A stretch of 39,662 nt of DNA from Actinomycetota bacterium (GCA_030684515.1 JAUXVJ010000024.1:1-39662), one strand, 5' to 3'; positions 30,592 to 38,898 are shown, counted from the stretch's first letter. Notes: generated by a model from the sequence alone, not told the origin. Numbers and translations are program-made.

Positions 30592-32460
30592 ATGAGTAAC
30601 CACAGTGTGTGGATGACGATGCGATCGATGTCCAGTGATCGCGATGTGCTGAAACAGCAATTGCGGAAGGGCTTGCTGCGACGAATCCTTCGCTACGCAA
30701 GCCCATACCGCGGCACGGTCATCCTGCTGCTCGTCACGCTCGTCCTTGCCTCTTTGCTGACAGTCGCGCAACCCCTGCTGTTCCGTCGGATCATCGACGA
30801 CGGCGTTACGGTGGGGGACTCAACAGTGGTCACCGTCACGGCCTGCATCATCGCCCTGTTGGCAATCCTTGATGCTGGGATTGGGCTCGTATCACGGTGG
30901 TTCTCGGCACGAATTGGTGAAGGTCTGATCTTTCACTTGCGCACTGAGGTCTTCGATCACGTGCAACGACAGTCGATTGCCTTCTTTACTCGTGCGCAGA
31001 CTGGCGCGCTCATCTCCCGGCTGAACAGCGATGTCATCGGTGCACAGCAGGCTTTCACGTCAACCTTGAGTGGTGTCGTCGGCAATCTGATCGCCCTCAC
31101 CATCGTTCTGGTGACGATGTTTCTGCTGTCCTGGCAGGTCACCATCTCGGCTTTGATCCTGGTTCCGATCTTTCTGCTCCCCGCCCGCTGGATGGGACGC
31201 AAGCTTCAGCAGTTGACCCGCGAACAAATGCGTTTGAACGCTGACATGGCCAACCAGATGTCTGAGCGCTTCAATGTGGCTGGCGCACTGCTCGTGAAGC
31301 TCTTCGGGCGACCTGATGAAGAGGCAGACAGCTTCTCGGGTAAGTCAGCTCGGGTTCGCGATATCGGCATCAAGATGGCAATGGCCAACCGCTGGTTCTT
31401 CTCAGCACTTTCGCTTACAGCCGCCTTGGCCACTGCCGTTGCCTATGGTCTGGGCGGCAACTTGGTCATCAGCGGGGTCCTGACACTTGGCACTCTGCTG
31501 GCGCTGGTGGGCTTGCTCGCCCAGCTCTATGGACCGCTGACCGCACTGTCAAATGTACGGGTGGACATCATGACGGCGCTGGTGTCATTTGAGCGGGTCT
31601 TTGAGGTGCTGGATCTGCGTCCCTCGGTGCAGGACCCTGCACACCCGACAGCATTGCCGGAAGGTCCACTTTCCCTGACCTTCGACGATGTCTCCTTCAC
31701 CTATCCCACAGCCAGACAGGTCTCACTAGCCTCACTTGAATCTGTTGCGCGCAAGGAGGAGTTCTTTGAGAATGAACCGGTACTGACTGACGTCTCGTTC
31801 GTGGTTCCCGCCGGGTCACTCACTGCGGTCGTTGGTCCCTCTGGTGCAGGGAAGAGCACCCTGAGCTCTTTGATCACTCGGCTCTACGACGTCAGCTCTG
31901 GAACAATTCTTGTCGGCGGTGTGGATGTGCGTGACGTGCGCCAAGCCGACCTCCAGGCCGGACTTGGCGTAGTAACGCAAGATGCGCATCTGTTCCACGA
32001 CACGATCGGCGCAAACCTTCGCTATGCCCTCCCGCATGCCACTGACGAGGAGCTATGGGCTGCCTGCGAGTCAGCGCAGATCTCGGATCTCATCGGTTCC
32101 TTACCCAATGGCTTCAACACGGTCGTTGGTGATCGCGGACATCGGCTATCCGGTGGCGAGAAGCAGCGCATTGCTTTGGCACGAGTGCTGCTCAAGAGCC
32201 CACGACTACTCATTTTGGACGAAGCCACGGCTCACCTGGATAGCGAGAGCGAAGCTGCAGTGCAACGAGCGCTGGATAGTGCCCTGGTGGGACGAACCTC
32301 TGTCGTGATTGCTCATCGACTTTCCACAATTCGAAATGCCGACCAGATACTTGTGGTTGCAGATGGCCGCATCGTGGAACGGGGCACTCACGAGGAACTG
32401 CTGTTGAGTGACGGCCTGTACTCGGATCTGTACCGAACACAGTTCACTGTGACGGCGTAA
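30592..32460 (+). CDS. ABC exporter half-transporter (fused permease-ATPase)
   Basis: A 622-residue ABCB/MsbA-like exporter. Six membrane helices run from about 42 to 315, with the coupling-region FFTRAQTGALISRL at 131-144. The ATPase domain has Walker A GPSGAGKST at 415-423, LSGGEKQRIALARVLL and Walker B LLILDEATAHLD. It probably acts as a homodimer. The N-terminus up to 35 is charged and typical of the actinobacterial group. Substrate unknown. It follows the ABC-F gene by 14 bases, and its 3' end overlaps the convergent SURF1 gene by 17 bases. Confidence 0.93.
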   Translation: MSNHSVWMTMRSMSSDRDVLKQQLRKGLLRRILRYASPYRGTVILLLVTLVLASLLTVAQPLLFRRIIDDGVTVGDSTVVTVTACIIALLAILDAGIGLVSRWFSARIGEGLIFHLRTEVFDHVQRQSIAFFTRAQTGALISRLNSDVIGAQQAFTSTLSGVVGNLIALTIVLVTMFLLSWQVTISALILVPIFLLPARWMGRKLQQLTREQMRLNADMANQMSERFNVAGALLVKLFGRPDEEADSFSGKSARVRDIGIKMAMANRWFFSALSLTAALATAVAYGLGGNLVISGVLTLGTLLALVGLLAQLYGPLTALSNVRVDIMTALVSFERVFEVLDLRPSVQDPAHPTALPEGPLSLTFDDVSFTYPTARQVSLASLESVARKEEFFENEPVLTDVSFVVPAGSLTAVVGPSGAGKSTLSSLITRLYDVSSGTILVGGVDVRDVRQADLQAGLGVVTQDAHLFHDTIGANLRYALPHATDEELWAACESAQISDLIGSLPNGFNTVVGDRGHRLSGGEKQRIALARVLLKSPRLLILDEATAHLDSESEAAVQRALDSALVGRTSVVIAHRLSTIRNADQILVVADGRIVERGTHEELLLSDGLYSDLYRTQFTVTA

Positions 32461-33175
32461 CGGGTTCTTTCTGGCGTGCGTCGTCAAGTGCCTCACGACG
32501 AAGGAAGATGAACCATCCGACTATTGCCACGATGGCGAACAGCAGCCACTGGACGGCGTAGGAGATGTTCTGTCCTTCATCGATTTCAGGGGCGGGAAGC
32601 ACAGTCAATGCAGTCTGGGCCGGCGAGACGAGTTGCAGGTAACCAGGCGCCGATTGTGCGATCGGCAGCACTTCAGGCGCCACCACGGGAATCATTCCGA
32701 CCGGCAGGCCCTCAAGATCCGAAGGTGATGCGGATTCGAAGATGCGCCAGTCACCCACGATCGACTGCATGCCAAGGGGCGCGGGAGGAATTGGCGGCAT
32801 TGCTGTCGCCACACCCTTGGCAGGGAACCAACCGCGATTGACCCAGATTGTCGAACCATTCTTGGCGCTGAAAGGTGTCATCACCCAAAAGCCGTTGGTG
32901 CCATTGAGTGGGCGTTTACGTACGACCACTTGGTTGGAGCTATCGAACTCCCCGGTCGCGGTGTAGCGACTCCATTCAGCGGCATCGCGCAACTGAGCAT
33001 TGTTCGGCAGGGGACTGGGATTGGCGATTACTGCTGATTCGAGCGTGATGCGTTCCTGTTTCTTGACCTCAGCTCGGCTCCACTGCCAGCGACTGAGCAG
33101 CCCGAAAGCCGCGATGGCCACGATCACCAGTGCCGTGAAACTGATCCACCGACGAGTTCGAAGAAGTGCCAGCAC
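32444..33175 (-). CDS. SURF1 family cytochrome oxidase biogenesis protein
   Basis: Membrane protein that aids assembly of cytochrome c oxidase, probably by helping heme A insertion. The 243 residues have one membrane segment at each end (about 10-28 and 206-225) with a large external domain between. FGLLSRWQWSRAE at the start and NISYAVQWLLFA near the end are SURF1 signatures. The start is GTG, 6 bases after the upstream DUF3099 stop, with no clear ribosome site, so coupling is likely. It matches the heme A genes ctaA/ctaB elsewhere in the window. Confidence 0.92.
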   Translation of the reverse strand: MLALLRTRRWISFTALVIVAIAAFGLLSRWQWSRAEVKKQERITLESAVIANPSPLPNNAQLRDAAEWSRYTATGEFDSSNQVVVRKRPLNGTNGFWVMTPFSAKNGSTIWVNRGWFPAKGVATAMPPIPPAPLGMQSIVGDWRIFESASPSDLEGLPVGMIPVVAPEVLPIAQSAPGYLQLVSPAQTALTVLPAPEIDEGQNISYAVQWLLFAIVAIVGWFIFLRREALDDARQKEPVTPSQ

Positions 33176-33181
33176 AGTGCG

Positions 33182-33544
33182 CTAACGATGCTCGGCTGTC
33201 GGAGGTGCTTGCACTGCGCCGACAATCAGATTGGCACTGCTCGGTTCAATTTGTGGCAATGCAATCTGCCCAACTCCAAGTTCACCGATCTTGTCGCTCT
33301 CTCGGCCACCGTTTGCGATGACGACTGCCAGATACGGCAGTGCCACGGCCGCAGCGATGAGCACCCAGCGGGGCCAGCCGGGCACGAAAATGGCGGCGAT
33401 CACGCACGCCGTGCGAATCCCCATGGATACCAGATAGCGACGAGTGCGACCTGTCTGCTCGTTGCTCAGGGCGCGTTGGGCTGCGGTGATGTTGAAGACG
33501 TCGCCAGTGACCGGATTGCCCCCAGGTGCCGGTTCTGTGCTCAT
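33182..33544 (-). CDS. DUF3099 family small membrane protein
   Basis: A 120-residue protein of unknown function found in actinobacteria. The core RRYLVSMGIRTACVIAAI followed by PYLAVVIANGGRE is the DUF3099 pattern. Two hydrophobic segments lie at about 40-55 and 57-77; the N-terminus and the C-terminus are soluble and low in hydrophobicity. It is followed closely by SURF1 on the same strand. TAGGCT lies exactly 6 bases before the ATG, so the message may be leaderless. Confidence 0.85.
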   Translation of the reverse strand: MSTEPAPGGNPVTGDVFNITAAQRALSNEQTGRTRRYLVSMGIRTACVIAAIFVPGWPRWVLIAAAVALPYLAVVIANGGRESDKIGELGVGQIALPQIEPSSANLIVGAVQAPPTAEHR

Positions 33545-33550
33545 AGGGAG

Positions 33551-33556
33551 AGCCTA
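33551..33556 (-). promoter_or_regulatory. Candidate -10 element for a leaderless DUF3099-SURF1 message
   Basis: TAGGCT on the minus strand lies 6 bases before the ATG at 33544. No Shine-Dalgarno-like sequence intervenes (CTCCCT). Confidence 0.5.
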
Positions 33557-33578
33557 TGCCTGCCTCAAATGACCGGTG

Positions 33579-33584
33579 TACGGT
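33579..33584 (+). promoter_or_regulatory. Candidate -10 element for a leaderless dodecin message
   Basis: TACGGT lies 6 bases before the dodecin ATG at 33591. It is back to back with the DUF3099 promoter within 46 bases. Confidence 0.45.
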
Positions 33585-33590
33585 CCGAGC

Positions 33591-33809
33591 ATGAATCGCA
33601 CTTATGGCATTACTGAGGTCGTTGGCACGTCCAATGAGGGAATTGACGAGGCGATCCGCAACGCGGTGAGCAGAACCTCCAAGACCGTTCGCCACATTGA
33701 CTGGTTTGAGGTGTCACAGGTTCGTGGCTATGTGCGTGACGGCGAGGTTGATCATTTCCAGGTCTCTCTCAAGATTGGATACCGTCTTGAAGATGAAAGC
33801 GGCATCTGA
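33591..33809 (+). CDS. Dodecin (flavin-binding storage protein)
   Basis: Small protein forming hollow dodecamers that bind and buffer FMN or riboflavin. The 72 residues follow the family closely: YGITEVVGTSNEGIDEAI, SKTVRHIDWFEV with flavin-stacking W38, and HFQVSLKIGYRLED at the end. The start at 33591 is preferred over a GTG five codons earlier because homologues begin here and TACGGT is 6 bases upstream. fabG starts 19 bases after its stop on the same strand. Confidence 0.94.
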   Translation: MNRTYGITEVVGTSNEGIDEAIRNAVSRTSKTVRHIDWFEVSQVRGYVRDGEVDHFQVSLKIGYRLEDESGI

Positions 33810-33827
33810 AGCTCGGAGAGGACATTC

Positions 33828-34532
33828 ATGTCTCGCGTGGCCCTAGTAACAGGCGGCAATAGAGGAATTGGGCTCAGCATTGCCCTGTCCTTGCGTACTG
33901 CGGGATACACAGTCGTGGTGGGTACCCGATCTGGGACCGCGCCAGATGGCCTCGAGGCAGTGAGAATGGATGTCTCCGATTCCGCCTCTATTGATGCAGG
34001 TTTTGACGCGATCGAGGCGAAGTTTGGTCCGGTAGAGATTCTTATCGCCAACGCAGGGATGACGCGCGACACATTGTTGATGAGGATGAGCGACGAGGAC
34101 ATCGACACAGTTCTGCAGACAAATCTGGGTGGTTCGATTCGCCTCGCTCGTCGGGCTCTGCGCAATATGTTGAAGGCTCGCTACGGCCGCATCATCTTCA
34201 TGTCATCTGTAGTTGGCATCATCGGTTCGGCCGGACAAGTGAACTACTCGGCCGCCAAGTCTGGATTGATCGGTGCGGCCCGATCACTCGTACGCGAAGT
34301 CGGAGGCCGCGGGATCACCGTCAATGTGTTGACACCTGGATTCGTGAATACCGATATGACAGCGCAACTGCCCGAGGAGCGACGTGCCGAGATCGTCAGC
34401 ATTGTGCCCCTCGGTCGTTATGCTGAACCGGAAGAAATCGCCACAGTCGTGGAATTCCTCGTAGGTGATGGTGCGGCGTACATCACCGGCGCAGTAATCC
34501 CTATCGATGGTGGACTCGGCATGGGCGACTAG
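33828..34532 (+). CDS. fabG: 3-oxoacyl-ACP reductase FabG
   Basis: NADPH-dependent reductase of fatty acid elongation (MabA type). The 234 residues are a short-chain dehydrogenase: GGNRGIG at 9-15, IANAG at 71-75, catalytic S125, Y138 and K142 in SSVVG...NYSAAK, and the C-terminal GAVIPIDGGLGMG. GAGAGGA lies before the ATG. It is followed by the InhA-like enoyl reductase after 20 bases, the same pairing as mabA-inhA in mycobacteria. Confidence 0.95.
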   Translation: MSRVALVTGGNRGIGLSIALSLRTAGYTVVVGTRSGTAPDGLEAVRMDVSDSASIDAGFDAIEAKFGPVEILIANAGMTRDTLLMRMSDEDIDTVLQTNLGGSIRLARRALRNMLKARYGRIIFMSSVVGIIGSAGQVNYSAAKSGLIGAARSLVREVGGRGITVNVLTPGFVNTDMTAQLPEERRAEIVSIVPLGRYAEPEEIATVVEFLVGDGAAYITGAVIPIDGGLGMGD

Positions 34533-34552
34533 CGCCCCAAGAGAGGAAAGTC

Positions 34553-35320
34553 GTGGGAATTCTGGAAGGCAAGAACCTGGTGATCACCGGAGTTCTCACA
34601 GACCAGTCGATCGCTTTTTCGGCGGCCAAGCTCGCTCAGGAGCAGGGCGCCACGGTGGTGTTGACGGGATTTGGCCGCAGTCTTTCCCTGACGAGGCGAG
34701 CAGCTGGACGTCTGCCCAACGAGGCGGCAGTTATCGAACTCGATGTGGTGAACCAGGAACACTTGGACGGGCTCGCGGAGAATCTGCGTGCACATGTGTC
34801 CTCCGTAGACGGAGTGCTGCACTCCATCGGATTCGCGCCCCAGGAGGCTTTGGGCGGCAATTTTCTGAATACGACTTGGGCTGATGTTGCAACGGCCATT
34901 GAAGTCTCAGCTTTCTCCTTCAAGTCTCTTGCGATGTCAGTCCTGCCGCTCATGGGTCCGGGAGGATCGGTTGTGGGCCTGGACTTCGACTCCTCACTCG
35001 CGTGGCCAAAGTATGACTGGATGGGCGTGGCCAAGGCCGCGCTTGAGAGCACCTGCCGTTACCTCGCCCGCGATCTTGGACCCCAGGGCATTCGCGTGAA
35101 CCTGGTGGCTGCCGGGCCTATTCGCACCATGGCGGCCAAGGGAATTCCAGGTTTCGACAGCTTTGAGCAGGTGTGGGCAACCCGTTCGCCAATCGGCTGG
35201 GACCTTGATGATCCAGAGCCAGCCGGCAAGGCCTGCGTGGCGCTGATGTCTGACTGGTTCCCATCGACTACAGGCGAGATCCTGCACGTTGATGGGGGAG
35301 TGCACTCACAGGGCGCATAA
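34553..35320 (+). CDS. fabI: Enoyl-ACP reductase FabI (InhA-like)
   Basis: NADH-dependent enoyl-ACP reductase completing each fatty acid elongation cycle. The 255 residues resemble InhA strongly: ITGVLTDQSIAFSAAKLAQEQGA near the N-terminus, HSIGFAPQ at 90-97, the catalytic Y154-x2-M157-x3-K161 motif and NLVAAGPIRTMA at 183-194. The start is GTG with GAGAGGAAA upstream. It lies directly after fabG. Its TAA overlaps the next ATG by one base. Confidence 0.95.
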   Translation: MGILEGKNLVITGVLTDQSIAFSAAKLAQEQGATVVLTGFGRSLSLTRRAAGRLPNEAAVIELDVVNQEHLDGLAENLRAHVSSVDGVLHSIGFAPQEALGGNFLNTTWADVATAIEVSAFSFKSLAMSVLPLMGPGGSVVGLDFDSSLAWPKYDWMGVAKAALESTCRYLARDLGPQGIRVNLVAAGPIRTMAAKGIPGFDSFEQVWATRSPIGWDLDDPEPAGKACVALMSDWFPSTTGEILHVDGGVHSQGA

Positions 35321-35835
35321 TGGCCAGGCGCGGACGCTTGGTTCTGATGCGTCATGCCAAATCGGCTTACCCGCTCGGCGTTGCTGACCACGATCGACCC
35401 CTCAGTGGTCGCGGCCTGCGTGACGCCAGCGCGGCACAGCTGTGGTTCTCCGATCATGGTGCTGAGATTCTGAGTCAGGATCCATGCGTGTTGGTGTCCA
35501 CTGCGCTTCGAACCCAGCAAACGTGGCAGGCAATCCAATCCGGCCTGCCGACCGCAACCGTGCAGCACGAGCCAAGAATTTACGAGGCGGCGGTTTCGAC
35601 CCTCATCGATGTCTGTGCCCCATCGGTGTCTGCTGGCAAGGACACTCTCCTGATCGGACACAATCCCGGAGTCGAGGGTCTTGCTGATTTTCTGGCGGAT
35701 CCGACAACTCGGCCTGACGTGTGGGCACAACGCGAGAAATGTCCAACGGCAGCCATCGTCGTCCTGGAGATTCTCGATGATTCCTGGGCAGGCGCCTCAG
35801 CGATCATCAGCGACTTCATCGTTCCGCGGGGCTAG
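35320..35835 (+). CDS. SixA-like histidine phosphatase
   Basis: A 171-residue phosphatase of the histidine phosphatase (phosphoglycerate mutase-like) superfamily, SixA group. The phosphate-accepting histidine is H12 in LMRHAKS, STALRT (60-65) supplies a second arginine, and H114 is in LIGHNPG. SixA acts on phosphohistidine proteins in E. coli; the target here is unknown. The start ATG overlaps the fabI stop (TAATG). Its TAG shares CTAG with the convergent serB stop. Confidence 0.92.
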   Translation: MARRGRLVLMRHAKSAYPLGVADHDRPLSGRGLRDASAAQLWFSDHGAEILSQDPCVLVSTALRTQQTWQAIQSGLPTATVQHEPRIYEAAVSTLIDVCAPSVSAGKDTLLIGHNPGVEGLADFLADPTTRPDVWAQREKCPTAAIVVLEILDDSWAGASAIISDFIVPRG

Positions 35836-37040
35836 GCAACAGGAGGGGCTGGCGTGATGAAGCCGGCCCGCTCATCGGCGACTTCAATGTCTTCTCGGGT
35901 GATTCCCAGGAGGTACAGGACAGAATCCAAATAGGGCACATTGACCGCCGTGTCAGCAGCAGCACGGGCTGCGGCCTTGGCATTGAAGGCAACTCCCAAG
36001 CCTGCAGCCTCGAGCATGTCGATGTCATTGGCGCCGTCGCCGATTGCGATGGTGCGCCGCATCGGAATCCCGAATTCATCGGCAAACTCCTCAAGCGCCT
36101 GTCTCTTTCCGAGCCGATCGACAATCGGACCCGTCACCTGACCGGTGAGCACCCCGTCGCGAATCTCCAGAGAATTTGCGCGTACGCGATCCACCGCCAG
36201 TTCTGCAGCCAGTGGTGCGATGACTTCAATGAACCCGCCAGAGACCAAGCAGACGCGGTACCCCAAGGTATTCAAGGTGCGGCACAGCGTTCTTGCCCCA
36301 GGTGTCAGCACGATCCTTGCTTGCACTGCGGCAATTGCTGTTACCGGCAGTCCTTGCAGGAGCGCGACTCGTTCGCGAAGGGACTCGGCGAAATCCAGCT
36401 CACCGGCCATCGCCCGCTCAGTAATGGCCGCCACTTCCTGGAGTACGCCAGCCTCTTGCGCGAGCAGGTCGATCACCTCGTTTTGAATGACCGTCGAATC
36501 GACATCCATCACCACAAGATGCTGGCCGCGTCTGTCCAGTCCGGCGTCCTGCACTGCGATATCGGCGCCAGTCTTGTTGGCTGCCACAGTGAGGGCTCGG
36601 CGGGTATCTGCCGAAGAGGCTCCTGATACCTCGAACAGCAAAGCGGTGACGGGGTAGCTGGCAATACGACGAATGCGATCGATGTTGCCGCCTTGGGCTG
36701 CCAGAGCAGAGGTGACGTCGGCGATTGCCTGCGGCTGCAATGGAGCCCCAAGCAAGGTGACATGAATGCGCTGGCGCTTGGTCGGCCGCAGTTCGATCAT
36801 CTGTGGCTCGATTGCCAGTTCCAGCCCGAGTGCTGCTGCCAGATCTGTGACGGTGTGCATTGTCTTGCTCACGGTCAGGGTGGGCACTTCAAGAAGCACG
36901 GCCAACACCAATCGATCCCGCACGACCAATTGCTCGATATCGCGAATCACCACCCTTGAGTCAAGGCTGGCGAAGAGTTGATTCGTGACTCCCGGGCGAT
37001 CGCGACCCGACAGGGTGATCAGCATGGTCTGAGTGGTCAT
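35832..37040 (-). CDS. serB: Phosphoserine phosphatase SerB with two N-terminal ACT domains
   Basis: Last step of serine synthesis, hydrolysing phosphoserine. The 402 residues start with an ACT domain (GRDRPGVTN, 12-20) and a second ACT-like domain (about 92-165), which in mycobacterial SerB2 bind amino acids and regulate activity. The HAD phosphatase core has the catalytic D179 and D181 in MDVDSTVIQNE, SGG at 267-269, K312 and GDGANDIDM at 334-342. TAGCGT lies 9 bases before the ATG, so the leader is absent or very short. Divergent from an ABC ATPase gene. Confidence 0.96.
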   Translation of the reverse strand: MTTQTMLITLSGRDRPGVTNQLFASLDSRVVIRDIEQLVVRDRLVLAVLLEVPTLTVSKTMHTVTDLAAALGLELAIEPQMIELRPTKRQRIHVTLLGAPLQPQAIADVTSALAAQGGNIDRIRRIASYPVTALLFEVSGASSADTRRALTVAANKTGADIAVQDAGLDRRGQHLVVMDVDSTVIQNEVIDLLAQEAGVLQEVAAITERAMAGELDFAESLRERVALLQGLPVTAIAAVQARIVLTPGARTLCRTLNTLGYRVCLVSGGFIEVIAPLAAELAVDRVRANSLEIRDGVLTGQVTGPIVDRLGKRQALEEFADEFGIPMRRTIAIGDGANDIDMLEAAGLGVAFNAKAAARAAADTAVNVPYLDSVLYLLGITREDIEVADERAGFITPAPPVA

Positions 37041-37047
37041 GACAATC

Positions 37048-37062
37048 CAACGCTAGTCGTTG
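37048..37062. repeat. Inverted repeat between serB and the ABC ATPase gene
   Basis: CAACG (37048-37052), five bases, CGTTG (37058-37062). It overlaps the TAGCGT hexamer suggested as the serB -10 and could be an operator. A 5-bp dyad with free choice of spacing is not rare by chance. Confidence 0.3.
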
Positions 37063-37086
37063 CGGTCCTGGGAGACGTTGTCCGGC

Positions 37087-37092
37087 TAAGGT
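37087..37092 (+). promoter_or_regulatory. Candidate -10 element for a leaderless ABC ATPase message
   Basis: TAAGGT lies 6 bases before the GTG at 37099. No ribosome site fits that start. Confidence 0.45.
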
Positions 37093-37098
37093 CGGTGC

Positions 37099-37884
37099 GT
37101 GCCCGCAGTGTTGAGTTGTGCGGATGTCGTCGTCCGCAGGGGCCGCAAGCTTTTGGTCAATCAGGTCAATTGGCGTATTGAATCCGGCGAGCGGTGGGTG
37201 ATTCTGGGACCCAACGGGGCTGGCAAGACAACATTGATGCTGGTCGCCTCGGGACGGATGTTTCCCACTTCGGGCGAAGTTGAGATTCTCGGCGAGCGCC
37301 TGGGAAATGTCGACATGGCCGAGTTGCGCCCCTTGATCGGTTGGGCCAGCAGCGCAATGATCGGCGATATCCCGCCCGGCGAGCGAGTCGCAGACGTCGT
37401 ACTGACAGGCGCATATGCAGTGTCAGGCCGTTGGCGGGAGCGCTATGAAGGCCAGGACCTCATGCGCACTGCTCAGTTGCTGTTCGCCTGGGGAATTGAC
37501 CAGTTGGCCAATCGAACCTTTGCCACGCTTTCTGAAGGAGAGCGCAAGCGAACGTTGATTGCGCGGGCGCTGATGTCCAATCCAGAGCTCCTGATGCTTG
37601 ATGAACCGGGTGCGGGCTTGGATTTGGGTGGGCGAGAGGACCTTGTCTCGCGCATGGCGACCCTGGCTGCTGACCCAATGGCCCCGACGCAGATCCTGGT
37701 GACCCACCATGTTGAGGAGATCCCGCCAGGCTTCACGCATGCGCTGCTGTTGAAGGACGGAGCAGTAGTGACGTCGGGACCGATAGTTGACGTGATCACG
37801 GGAGACTGGCTGAGCTACACCTTTGGCTTGCCAGTGCGGGTAACGCACTCCGATGGGCGATTCTCAGCGGTTCGCCATGGCTAG
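37099..37884 (+). CDS. Lone ABC ATP-binding protein
   Basis: A 261-residue ABC ATPase without a permease gene nearby. Walker A GPNGAGKTT is at 37-45, the signature is LSEGERKR (Glu in place of the usual Gly of LSGGE), Walker B is LLMLDEPGAGLD, and the H-loop is VTHHVEEIP. It resembles the YlmA/ModF-like soluble ATPases. It is found beside serB in many actinobacteria; partner and substrate are unknown. The start GTG follows TAAGGT by 6 bases. Its stop overlaps the next gene by 8 bases. Confidence 0.9.
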   Translation: MPAVLSCADVVVRRGRKLLVNQVNWRIESGERWVILGPNGAGKTTLMLVASGRMFPTSGEVEILGERLGNVDMAELRPLIGWASSAMIGDIPPGERVADVVLTGAYAVSGRWRERYEGQDLMRTAQLLFAWGIDQLANRTFATLSEGERKRTLIARALMSNPELLMLDEPGAGLDLGGREDLVSRMATLAADPMAPTQILVTHHVEEIPPGFTHALLLKDGAVVTSGPIVDVITGDWLSYTFGLPVRVTHSDGRFSAVRHG

Positions 37885-38443
37885 TACGCGCATTTGGACC
37901 ATCCCCAATGCCTTGAGCTTTCTGCGCCTGCTTGGCGTGCCACTGTTTCTCTGGCTCGTTCTCGTTCCAGAAGCTGATGCCTGGGCAGTGCTGGTGCTCA
38001 TTGTTGCTGGCGTCACCGACTGGCTTGATGGTGCTCTCGCGCGGGCGCTGAATCAGGGAAGCAAGCTGGGGGAGTACCTCGATCCGGCTGCAGATCGCCT
38101 GTACATCGCCGCAACAATCGTCGGCCTGGCCATTCGAGGCATCATCCCATGGTGGCTGGTGGCGGTACTCGTAGCGCGCGAACTCGTGCTGCTGTGCATC
38201 CTGCCGATGCTTCGCCGCGCTGGTCTGGTCGCGCTTCCGGTGACCGTTATCGGCAAGGCCGCGACCTTCTGTTTGCTTTGGGGATTCCCGGCGCTTCTCC
38301 TGAGTACCTATGACACCTGGTGGGGCGCGGTGGCATCGGCTGCTGGTTGGGCGTTTGCTCTGTGGGGGACAGCCTTGTACTGGTGGGCGGGCTTGGACTA
38401 CGTACGCCAAGCTCGAGCGCTCTCTGCTGCAAATGCCAATTGA
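37877..38443 (+). CDS. CDP-alcohol phosphatidyltransferase family protein
   Basis: Integral membrane enzyme of phospholipid synthesis that joins a CDP-activated lipid to a small alcohol. The 188 residues contain the full catalytic motif D48-x2-D51-G52-x2-A55-R56-x8-G65-x3-D69-x3-D73. About five to six hydrophobic segments are visible. It is PgsA-like by position next to gcvH and garA, as with mycobacterial PgsA2, but the alcohol substrate cannot be fixed. The start at 37877 (MASTRIWTIPNALSFLR) is preferred over an ATG 8 codons earlier; it overlaps the ATPase stop by 8 bases. Confidence 0.92.
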   Translation: MASTRIWTIPNALSFLRLLGVPLFLWLVLVPEADAWAVLVLIVAGVTDWLDGALARALNQGSKLGEYLDPAADRLYIAATIVGLAIRGIIPWWLVAVLVARELVLLCILPMLRRAGLVALPVTVIGKAATFCLLWGFPALLLSTYDTWWGAVASAAGWAFALWGTALYWWAGLDYVRQARALSAANAN

Positions 38444-38488
38444 AGGCATGGCATAGTTTCGGCACAGGCGCTTGGAAGGATGACAGTG

Positions 38489-38863
38489 ATGCACGAGGAA
38501 CTTCAATACACGGCAGAGCACGAGTGGGTCCGTCTTGACGGTGATCTGGCCGAAGTAGGCATCACTGACTACGCACAGGAAGCACTCGGCGACATCGTGT
38601 ACGTCAGCCTCCCCAATGTGGGCGATGTGGTGGACGCTGGGCAGCCTTGTGGCGAAGTTGAGTCGACGAAGAGCGTCAGCGACATCTATGCGCCGCTCTC
38701 TGGGACCGTGGTGGAAATCAATGAGGCGCTTGACGGTGCACCGCAGTCCATCAATGAGGCCCCATATGCCACGGGTTGGCTGTTCAAGGTTCGCATCAGC
38801 GATCCAATTCAGGCCGCTGGGCTCCTGAGCTCCGCGCAATACGAGGAGCAGACGCGCGCCTAG
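38489..38863 (+). CDS. gcvH: Glycine cleavage system H protein
   Basis: Lipoyl carrier of the glycine cleavage system, shuttling the aminomethyl group between the P, T and L proteins. The 124 residues are typical: AEHEWVR (9-15), GITDYAQEALGDIVYV, lipoylated K61 in EVESTKSVSD and GWLFKVRI near the end. The start at 38489 is chosen because AAGGA lies 8 bases upstream; an in-frame ATG three codons earlier is possible. P and T proteins are not in the window. TAGTTT at 38454-38459 is a possible -10, without a clear -35. Confidence 0.96.
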   Translation: MHEELQYTAEHEWVRLDGDLAEVGITDYAQEALGDIVYVSLPNVGDVVDAGQPCGEVESTKSVSDIYAPLSGTVVEINEALDGAPQSINEAPYATGWLFKVRISDPIQAAGLLSSAQYEEQTRA

Positions 38864-38886
38864 GCATGCGGCTTCAACCTGCACGG

Positions 38887-38892
38887 TAGATT
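38887..38892 (+). promoter_or_regulatory. Candidate -10 element for a leaderless FHA-protein message
   Basis: TAGATT lies 6 bases before the ATG at 38899. GAGG at 38893-38896 is only 2 bases from the ATG, too close for a normal ribosome site. Confidence 0.45.
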
Positions 38893-38898
38893 GAGGCC

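Noticed and set aside
37796-38884. Minus-strand open frame of 362 codons across the phosphatidyltransferase and gcvH
   Set aside because: Antisense to two recognised genes, with skewed composition and no domain.
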